Of a stretch of 64,000 bases of DNA, positions 53,078 to 64,000 are shown in pieces. The DNA lies in assembly GCA_964016885.1 (NCBI GenBank), contig OZ024742.1:14733622-14797621 (forward strand), read 5' to 3'. Source of the stretch: Eledone cirrhosa. Lineage: Eukaryota > Mollusca > Cephalopoda > Octopoda > Eledonidae. A program made the translations under genes and the position numbers. Below the pieces are notes generated by a model, which saw only the letters and a list, made by a program, of their open reading frames with translations, did not search any database and was not told the origin of the DNA. The stretch's first letter is position 1. Every line of letters starts with the position of its first letter.

Positions 53078-53137
53078 TTATGATACAACACTGATTCTTT
53101 GTTCCCTAATTATCATAATTATTATTATTATTATTGG

Positions 53138-53325
53138 CCGTGGATTGGCAGTATCAGTAGAGGGTCGGACGCCATGCTTTGACGCATAGAGTTATGGCCC
53201 TTTCCATTCTGAGTTCAAATCCCGCCAAGGTTAACTTTACCTTTCATCCTTACGGGGTCGATAAAATGAAGTACCAGTAATGCACTGGGTAATTGCTGGC
53301 CTTGTGCCTAAAGTATAAACAATTA
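53138..53325 (+). mobile_element. tRNA-derived SINE (family A)
   Basis: CGTGGATTGGCAGTATCAGT, GAGTTCAAATCCC, CCTTACGGGGTCGATAAAAT, ending GTATAAACAATT. It is inserted in ATT repeats (ATT runs on both sides), just upstream of the R4/Dong-like element's 3' end. Confidence 0.9.
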
Positions 53326-53344
53326 TTATTATTATTATTGTTAT

Positions 53345-54726
53345 TGTTATTCCTTGAATCTCAGTCATTGATGTTGGTTAACTGGAAAGTCCGTTGGATT
53401 GAATATCAAGCCACTACCTGCAGTCTCAGATATTCAGGACGTATCGGAGGGTTCTTGCTGTTCCAAGCAAGCATGCCTTTTGAAGCGTTCCAAAAAGCGT
53501 GAAGGGGCCGATTTTCTTTAACCATCCCTGGAAACCTTTGGAGATAGTCCCCAGTGCGCCTATGACAATCGGGATCACTTTGACTTCATGGCAGTTCCAA
53601 ATCCTTTTCACCTCCCACTTTAGGTCCTGGTATCGGTTAATTTTCTCCCTCTCCTTCTCTTGCACTCTCGTGTCGAACGGGCAGGCCACATCCACAATCA
53701 GGCACGATCTTTTTTCTTTGTCCACAACCACCAGGTCAGGTCTATTGTGTTCCAGTTTTTTGTCCGTCTGTATCCTAAAATCCCACAGCACCTTCACCTG
53801 ACTGTTCTCCATCACCGCCTCTGGCCTATGCTCATACCATTTCTCAGAATGTGGTAGATTGTTTACTTTGCACAGGTGCCAGTGGATCACCCTGCCCATC
53901 ACATCGTGTCTCCAGCCCTTATAGTGGGTCTGGGCTAGGTGTTTACACTCGGACACAATGTGAGCCACAGTCTCCTCTCTCTCTCCACAGATCCTGCACA
54001 GTGGGCTAGCCTCCTCCTTGTAGATATGGTGCTTCAACCACTTCGTTTTGAGGGCCTGCTCCTGCGCAGCCATTAGCATTCCTTCTGTAGCCTTTTTGAG
54101 GTCTCCTCTTCTCAACCAGTTCCATGTCTGTGGATCTCTAAATTCAGTTTTCTCAAAGAAGGTACTATGAAGGGATTTTCCCTTAAGGCTGCTCTTCCTC
54201 CTTGATGTTATTTCCTCCTTGGATATCCCCTGGCCTACTGTCCCCTCCTTCAGTACAGCTCTGAGCATTGGCTCCTTACTATAGGTCACGTATTTGTATA
54301 GGTTGTTTTTCTCCATCTGAACACAGTCCTCTATGCTGATAAGACCTCTTCCACCCTCAGATCTCCTTAGGTAGAGTCTATCGACATCACTCCTCTTGTG
54401 GAACATGTTGTAGATAGTCAATAGCTTCCTAGTCTTCCTATCCATTTCTTTTTGTTCAGCAACATTCCATCTCAGAATTCCCGCACTGTACCTAATAATA
54501 GACACAGCTCGGGAATTTACTGCGCTTATGGCATTTCTGCTGTTCAGATGTGACTTCAATACGCTCCTTACTCTCCGAATGTATTCAGTTCTTAACAATT
54601 CCTTCATTTTTTTGTTCTTTATGCCATCAGCCTCCAGAACGCCCAAATACTTGTATCCTTCCTCAGAGTCAATTTCCTTTATCATCTCACCTGTTGGTAT
54701 CTGGATCCCGTTACTTCTGCTCAACC
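53345..54726 (-). pseudogene. R4/Dong-like LINE, C-terminal half, bounded by (TAA)n
   Basis: A 432-codon open frame on the minus strand (54,724-53,426), continuing upstream into the TAA repeat without a start, so it is 5'-truncated rather than a complete gene. Domains in order: GYKYLGVLEADG; RRVRSVLKSHLNSRN; RLYLRRSEGGRGLISIEDCV; a zinc region CRICGEREETVAHIVSEC (C-x2-C-x8-H-x4-C) followed by GWRHDVMGRVIH; then the restriction-like endonuclease HRPDLVVVDKEKRSCLIVDV with ACPFD, a downstream KINRYQDL, and VIPIVIGALG. The endonuclease nicks the target for reverse transcription. Dong (R4 clade) is known to insert into TAA repeats, which fits the (TAA)n on both sides (53,322-53,345 and 54,727-54,777). 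No internal stop in 1.3 kb. Confidence 0.88.

Positions 54727-54777
<51 letters not shown>
54727..54777. repeat. (ATT)n microsatellite
   Basis: About 17 units at the 5'-truncated side of the R4/Dong-like element. Confidence 0.95.
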
Positions 54778-54781
<4 letters not shown>

Positions 54782-54784
54782 GAT

Positions 54785-55048
54785 AATGAGATCGAGACCG
54801 AGATCGTGTAGGTGTCATGACAAAAAAAAACACACAGTCCACGCTGTAATGTGGCCATGTAGGTAACACGGTAAAAAGTACCCAGTCCACACTGTAAATG
54901 TCGTTGGTGTTAGGAAGGGCATCCAGCCGTAGAAAACCTGCCAGATAGTCCTATATGGGCGAGACATGGTCTCCCGACCAATCTTGCCTCAAATGGGACA
55001 ACTCCCGCCTAACCATCCTAGCGTGGAAGATAGACGAGGGCTAGATAA
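54785..55048 (+). mobile_element. RTE 3' UTR-like repeat
   Basis: GAGATCGTGTAGGTGTCATG, ACACAGTCCACGCTGTAATG, GTTAGGAAGGGCATCCAGCC and AGTCCTATATGGGCGAG follow the RTE 3' UTR order seen at 37,845-38,080. It ends AGCGTGGAAGATAGACGAGG without the (GAT)n. No coding. Confidence 0.7.
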
Positions 55049-55049
55049 A

Positions 55050-55130
<81 letters not shown>

Positions 55131-55132
55131 GG
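55050..55132. repeat. (TA)n microsatellite
   Basis: About 36 TA units between the RTE tail and the GIY-YIG-like fragment. Confidence 0.95.
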
Positions 55133-55309
55133 GAATACAGGAAAATACCACTGAGTGAACACATTGATACCTGTGCCGCCCAAAATCATCCCAACTTCAG
55201 AATCTTTCCCCTCTACAAATTTAAAGATAATGCCACCCACACCCAGCGCATCAGCAAGGAATTTTACTTTATTAACAAATATGGACCCCGTCTAAACAGT
55301 TCTCCCTAA
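55130..55309 (+). pseudogene. Probable Penelope-like element GIY-YIG C-terminal fragment
   Basis: The frame starting at 55,130 reads REYRKIPLSEHIDTCAAQNH, then PNFRIFPLYKFKDN and RISKEFYFINKYGPRLN to TAA at 55,307-55,309. The pattern 'SEH...PNF.I......R...E..FI...P.LN' resembles the end of the GIY-YIG endonuclease domain of Penelope-like retroelements. The GIY and YIG strands and the RT are not present. It starts directly after a (TA)n array, a context known for these elements. It could be another integrase-like tail; the call rests on pattern recognition only. Confidence 0.45.
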
Positions 55310-55319
55310 GACGAACCCA

Positions 55320-55525
55320 CAACATACACACGTCAACATACATACCTACATCAGCATACATCTCTACCCACATATAAACACAATGACATACGTAAACACA
55401 CATGTTCTATGGTGCAACACAAATATACACAAATTTGCATACCTTTTGATGTCTATAGATATAAACGTGCCGACACACACACATACATAAACGCACACAT
55501 GCATTGCACACTGATGGGCACATAC
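55320..55525. other. ACAC/ATAC-rich low-complexity spacer
   Basis: Repeated ACATACA-type words and (CA)n. Frames of 76-120 codons here are repeat-driven and I do not annotate them. Confidence 0.6.
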
Positions 55526-55735
55526 ATATTTGTGCACAGGTATTCCAATACGGCAAGGACTAATGAATTCCCCTTGCAGTACGTACAATCTGGACACACT
55601 CCAGATACATATTTGTGCACAGGTATACAATTTCTGGACACACTCCAGATACATATTTGTGCACAGGTATTCCAATACGGCAAGGCCTAATGGATCCCCC
55701 TTGCAGTACGTACAATCTGGACACACTCACACACA
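55526..55735. repeat. Local repeat: ACATATTTGTGCACAGGTAT, three times
   Basis: The 20-mer occurs near 55,525, 55,602 and 55,651. The first and third are followed by the same 70-bp block (TCCAATACGGCAAGG ... CAATCTGGACACACTC). A recent local duplication with no coding sense. Confidence 0.85.
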
Positions 55736-55869
55736 CCTTGGTATTATGCCAATACTATATATCATTTCACACCTTTTATTATTAAGGTTTTTGATGTTCT
55801 ATTGAGAGAATCGATTTTACTGAAAATATCGAATAATGTACACCATTTTACCAGAAAAAAATACTGGTC

Positions 55870-56105
55870 CACCCACACACACACACACACACACACATTC
55901 TCTCACACACACACACACATATATATATACACACACATACACACGCGTACATTAACATACAAAGAGACATACACACACACACACACACACACACACTTCT
56001 CCGTATAAGACAAGAGCTGAAAAATATCTTTTAACATGTTAAAATATCCCCCACATACTTACAGACACATTCCTACTGACCATCCCTCTACCACGAATTA
56101 CTCTG

Positions 56106-56190
<85 letters not shown>

Positions 56191-56300
56191 TCTTAATAGG
56201 CATTTGAACTGTCAACAGGCTGCGGTTCGCACACACATCCCTGCTGACCATTATCACAACAACGAACCTCTTTACTACTACTACACACACACACACACAT
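55870..56300. repeat. (CA)n microsatellites
   Basis: CA runs at about 55,875-55,920, 55,972-55,996, 56,109-56,187 and 56,284-56,300. The Thr-His frames are artefacts. Confidence 0.95.
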
Positions 56301-56692
56301 TTGTTGTGAAAGACTTATTTCTCAGTCAGCCGACACAAACCTACATTTGGCGCAAAATCAATTTTTTACATTCACATGACCTCTACCGACCAATCAAAAT
56401 TGTTTTGACCACAAGAATTTTTGCAACACGAATTGGCGCAAAACCTATTTTAATACCGCTGGAGCCACTTTTTTAACATAAAAACAGGTAGAATTCCCAA
56501 AACTAATCAGATCAGAGCAAACATCACGGACGCTCTATCTCAAAATTATTTTTGAAAAGCATTAGAAATGCGCAACCGGTAAAACTAAAAACCAAAACTG
56601 AATACTAACCAATACTATTACTAATTCTCACTTATTCCTAATTAAACTATTTTTCACTGTGAACAATTTGTCAGCATTTTCTATTCCGTTTA

Positions 56693-56750
<58 letters not shown>

Positions 56751-56820
56751 TTCATCCCAGGTTCAATCGGGGTAACCACAGTAAATAAGGTACTCAATAC
56801 AAACTAGAGTATAAATATTT

Positions 56821-56926
56821 AATATAGAAAGGCTTCTACAGGAGTAGAACTGTTTCATACAGGAGAAATCATTCATAATTTCTCCCGAATGAAACAGTTC
56901 TAGTCCTGTAGAAGCCTTTCTATATT
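56821..56926 (+). repeat. Hairpin element of a second TA-flanked family
   Basis: Arms 56,821-56,869 and 56,878-56,926, 49 bases each with three mismatches, loop 8 bases. Upstream 70 bp contain GGTACTCAATACAAAC, and (TA)n stands on both sides (56,696-56,748 and 56,931-56,949). Same layout as 50,314-50,505 but a different sequence. Confidence 0.88.
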
Positions 56927-56984
56927 ATACATATATATATATATATATGAATCTTATATATTATACATATATATATATATATAT

Positions 56985-57181
56985 ATTAATTCAAAATATT
57001 AACAAATATAGACATTCGTGTGATCAAGTATATTTTATTATACATATTTCAGAGGTACTGAGCTATCTTCAACAGAACGTCCTCATCAGATAAAATAAGA
57101 TGATGCATGACATCCCTTGACTAAGTAGATAGTTAAAATTCAGTCATGGCAGTCAATATTTTGTTAATATTTTGAATTAAT
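56985..57181. repeat. Inverted-repeat module next to (TA)n
   Basis: ATTAATTCAAAATATTAACAAA (56,985-57,006) is the exact reverse complement of 57,160-57,181, enclosing 153 bp. On the minus strand the enclosed part carries CTGATGAG at about 57,091-57,084. Confidence 0.75.
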
Positions 57182-58439
57182 ATTAATAACTCCGGAAAAC
57201 CATCACTGTGGAGTGCTTCTAATCTATTGTAAAACTTTGTTCATTGATTTATTCATTGAACCTTGTTTAACCTTTAAATATATATATATATATATGAATC
57301 CTAACAGGCCTTACCAACCAACCCTCAATTAAGAAATTTAATCCCGTCTTCGCAGAACACAATCACCATTACTTCCTCTGTCTAATATTTTACTTGATGA
57401 CCCACTTTGGGTCAGACTGCGAAAAGAGCCGCCCCAACTAGTCTCTGAAATTTCTCCTGTAAATTCACTTCTTTTCATTATGTTGATCTTCCTCTCACTA
57501 CCACATCACAACAGCCACGACCAACACCACATGACTAACTCCCATTACCACACAACAGCAAATATGACCAAACTGAATCAGTTGTTATAAAACTATTCCC
57601 TCTCTCACACACACTAAATCATTTCCACTTACATACATTTCTCTCTCTTACACACAAACATATCCACTCACTCATATGCACACTCATTCACTCATGTATG
57701 TACACACTCTCTCTTACACATATATTCATTCTTTCACACACATATACACATATATATCTTACTACATATTTTACTAAGATTAAAAATTTCTCAATTTTTT
57801 TATCAGCTTGCTCCAAGTAATCCTCTGCCTACTCTGCCAGCTGGCAATATATCAGAGATCTTCACAAAAATGGAACTAAACAACGCATAAGTCCCATAAA
57901 CCCAACAGCTCCCAATAAAAGACGTTATCCACCAAGAAAAACTGAAGAAACCTATGTGACTCTACCATTAGATCAGTCAATATTCTTTTACAGCTTGCTG
58001 TCATTAAACTGTGGCTCTGCTGGGGCATTGCCTTAAAGTCGATCATATTCACCTGAGTACTTATTTTTTTCAAGCGTGATACTTAAGCACGTACATAGGC
58101 ACACACATAAACACTGACACAAAAATATGTATAAGCTATTACGGGACTCACTTCCCACCCACCCGCTCCACCTCCACCACATTCGGTATACATGCCTGAC
58201 GCTGTATGCTAACGACTCCCTCGTGAATATATCATAGAACAGACAAGGGACAGACGGAGGCTCCATAAGCCGTAATGTAGGCAGCCCATCTAGGAGAGCT
58301 ACCACTCCGAATAAATTGGTGCAGGGTAGAGAAGTCCCCTAAGTCCAGTAAGACAACTTCCCTAGTGCTGGTGGCATGAATAAAAGCAGCCAGTCCATTC
58401 TGAGTCCAGTAAGAAATCCTCTATAGTGCTGGTGGCACG
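57182..58439. other. Unrecognised sequence
   Basis: About 1.26 kb with a TA run near 57,277-57,294 and CACAC/ACATATA low complexity at 57,600-57,760. Two near-repeats precede the RTE element (AAGTCCAGTAAGA and GTGCTGGTGGCA at 58,335-58,440). No convincing gene. Confidence 0.45.
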
Positions 58440-62029
<3,590 letters not shown>

Positions 62030-62637
62030 TATCATCATCATCATCATCACTGTTTTACGTCCGTTCTTCCATGCTAGCATGGGTCAGACGGGTTGTCCTG
62101 TTGTGGGCAGTGTCTGGTCGGCTGACCATGCCTTGCTCATACAGGAACTGATTCTGGCTTGATTTCTATAGCTGGATGCCCTTCCTAACACCAACCTCAT
62201 TTACAGTGAGTGCTGGGTGCTTTTTCCGTGGCGCCTATACGTCCACTTTACAGTGTGGGCTGGGTGCTTTTTTTTGCCGTGGCACCTCCCACCTTGCAGT
62301 GGGAGGGTGTGGGGGCATATTGTCTATATGCTTCAGCTTGTACCCATGGGAGGTCGAGTACTCTGTATTACTGCGTGACGCCAGAGGTCACGGTCGTGTG
62401 TCATCGACTTTGAGAGGTGTAATTGGGTATGGTCGGCTTTTATCACCACCTCATCCCAGGTCTTCTTGAGTCTCCCCACTCCGCGGTTTCCATTGACTTC
62501 TAGTGCTCTGCACCTTTTTATGCAGCTGTCATCCTTCATACGCATCACATGTCCATACCAACGCAACCGCCTCTCCTGCATACAGCATTTGATTCCTCTT
62601 ATGCTCAGTCTCTCTCTCAATTCATTTATGCATATAT
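62030..62637 (-). pseudogene. RTE-type LINE 3' end
   Basis: The C-terminal coding NELRERLSIRGIKCCMQERR, LRWYGHVMRMKDDSCIKRC and WDEVVIKADHTQLHLSK is at 62,637-62,333, nearly identical to 17,347-17,640. The 3' UTR with the GTTAGGAAGGGCATCCAGC landmark follows, and the (GAT)n tail is at 62,032-62,050. It is truncated at 62,637 by ATGT/ATAC repeats, which extend to 62,765. Confidence 0.88.
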
Positions 62638-62765
62638 ACATACATTCATACATATATACATACATATATATACATTCAAACATACATACATACATATATA
62701 TATATACATACATACATTCATACATATATACATACATACATATACATTCATACATATATACATAC

Positions 62766-63470
62766 ATGGTGGCTGCCAACTCGTTTTCGAGTTCGGTCAT
62801 CTCTACCGGTCATCTCTCCCGGTGATTTTGGATGGCCATTGACTCTTAAGAGCTCCTTTGCCCTTTGACAGGTTTTGTTTTTAGTCCTGCAGGATGTCCA
62901 GTCACCCTCCTCACCAAGAAACCTTGGTGGGGTTGCCAGTTTAGTCGCCAACGACCCGACCATGAGACAGGTTGTACTGGGATACATGTTACCAGTAGCA
63001 CCAACTGGTGACCTGACATATACATACATACATGGTGGCTGCCAACTCGTTTTCGAGTACGGCCACTACTTTATATCCATGTAGGAGAACCCCTACCGAT
63101 GCGCTGAACGAGTGTGACTTTTTAGTCCAGCCAGCGACTAGAAAACTGGCACAATCACTACACTTGTGATAATTATTGACACATAGTGTTGGGCCCATGG
63201 TACCACGTGATGACAAGTGCAGAGAGATCTCCAGATATGAAGCAATGCCTGTGCCGTGAAGCTTTTATAGTGAGCAAAGGCAATGCACAAAGCCAGTCCC
63301 ACTCTCTTAACCAAGATGATATTTACCAAAAAGAAGAACAAGTCAACATCATTGGATACCATCAGGGTTGCAGGTGTTATATCAGAGTTTTCCTTCTCCT
63401 AGAATTCTGCCTTGACAAAGGCTAAGGGGTCATCTCTCCCGGTGATTTTAGATGGCCATTGACTCTTAAG
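62766..63470 (-). repeat. (ATGT)n-bounded dispersed repeat, inverted copy
   Basis: The whole unit in reverse orientation: GGTGGCTGCCAACTCGTTTT, GGTTGCCAGTTTAGTCGCCA, GTCACCAGTTGG-type end, then ACATACATAC and a second 3' part to 63,470. The plus-strand frame 63,186-63,425 (GPWYHVMTSAERSPDMKQCL) corresponds to the antisense frames at 21,417-21,178 and 20,008-19,790. Confidence 0.75.
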
Positions 63471-63473
63471 ACA

Positions 63474-64000
63474 TATAAGGAGAGAAAATAAGGAGAGAAC
63501 CAGAACTGAATACCTCAGAAGAGTAAAGAAAATATGGTCATCAGAACTGTCAGCGTACAACAAATACATTGTCCACAATACTTATGCTGTGCCAATTCTA
63601 ACGCCAACATTTGGCCTGCTGAACTGGTCATTGCAAGAACTAAGTGAGATGGATGTTAGAACTCGCAAACTTCTCAGTGTTACTGGGAACTTTAACATCA
63701 ATGGTGATGTGGATAGGCTATACTTCTCACGCAAGGAAGGTGGCTGGGGTCTAAAATCCATATTAACATCATATGAGACCCGGATAGTAACACTGAAGCA
63801 ACATCTTCAACAGAGGAAAAAGGTTGGCAACCATCTTGCCCAGGTTCATATCCATGAAAAAAAATATATCATTAGAATAGCCACTGATCTGGAGGAGAGA
63901 TATGGAATAAAGCCTGATATAAATCTCTCACCCAGAGAAATCGGAAGATCCTATTCAATGTTCAAACAAGATGAAAAAATTGACCAATTTACAGAAAAAG
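63474..64000 (+). pseudogene. R2/R4-like LINE fragment, runs off the window
   Basis: Open from about 63,474 to the window end (173 codons from 63,481): EYLRRVKKIWSSELSAYNKY, then RTRKLLSVTGNFNINGDVDR, LYFSRKEGGWGLKS, HLAQVHIHEKKYIIRIATDL, EERYGIKPDINLSPREIGRS. This is the region just after the RT, before the zinc and endonuclease domains. It is a closer relative of the copy at 7,690-12,330 (HLAQVYEHEGNN, DLEERYGIRPEINLSPRKIG) than of the TAA-bounded one. 5'-truncated at an (ATGT)n-bounded repeat. Whether the rest is intact cannot be seen. Confidence 0.85.

Noticed and set aside
56036..56476. 146-codon Thr-His frame
   Set aside because: Driven by (CA)n; the non-repeat tail has no recognisable domain.
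57060..57095. CTGATGAGGACG...TTGAAG on the minus strand, considered as a hammerhead
   Set aside because: GAAG instead of GAAA, and the sequence between the core blocks does not form a stem.

Overview
This looks like intergenic or intronic DNA from a large, repeat-rich animal genome. I infer a cephalopod, probably an octopus. The reasons are AT-rich DNA with very long microsatellites, stacked non-LTR retrotransposons of several clades, tRNA-derived SINEs whose 3' part carries GGGGTCGATAAAATAAAG and AGTACCAGTAATGCACTGGG (a signature I associate with cephalopod SINEs), and mariner elements. There are no bacterial features. Almost every long open frame is a transposable-element gene or a shadow of a microsatellite.

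Layout. (1) 1-13,205 and 37,956-46,778 are two copies of one segmental duplication, about 99% identical by eye. Each holds an internally deleted mariner, a TA-flanked hairpin element, a second mariner-like element with TIRs, LINE fragments, tRNA-like SINEs and two exon-like segments. The left copy alone carries a solo LTR (8,109-8,741) and an LTR element (8,801-11,653); the right copy keeps both empty sites. (2) 13,213-21,600 is a nest of R2/R4-like (restriction-like endonuclease) LINE 3' halves, an RTE-type LINE inserted into one of them, an L1-like 3' fragment, a full SINE, and repeats bounded by (ATGT)n. (3) 21,620-22,960 is the least repetitive part and contains the best host-gene candidate, a first coding exon with a signal peptide and a six-cysteine EGF-like module (22,630-22,825). 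(4) 23,958-36,620 is an (ATT)n landing pad holding an R4-like fragment and two head-to-tail copies of an L1/Tx1-like element. Copy 1 has an intact 1,139-residue ORF2 (26,628-30,047) and an ORF1 broken by one inserted base. Copy 2 is dead. (5) 46,779-58,320 holds an RTE copy, a third mariner-like copy, a TAA-bounded R4/Dong-like fragment, SINEs, a probable Penelope-like GIY-YIG fragment and several TA-flanked inverted repeats. (6) 58,440-61,692 is a nearly full-length decayed RTE element with a PHD-like finger after the reverse transcriptase, followed by further RTE, (ATGT)n-repeat and R4-like fragments to the window end.

The recurring theme is microsatellites. Each LINE lineage sits against its own simple repeat: L1-like with (ATT)n, a sister L1-like with (CTAT)n, one R4-like with (TAA)n, another with (ACAT)n, RTE with (GAT)n, and hairpin elements with (TA)n. 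On one minus-strand (TA)n-flanked segment I can fold a complete hammerhead-type core (3,221-3,274). No cellular gene can be assigned with confidence; the exon candidates are inferences from splice signals and reading frames.
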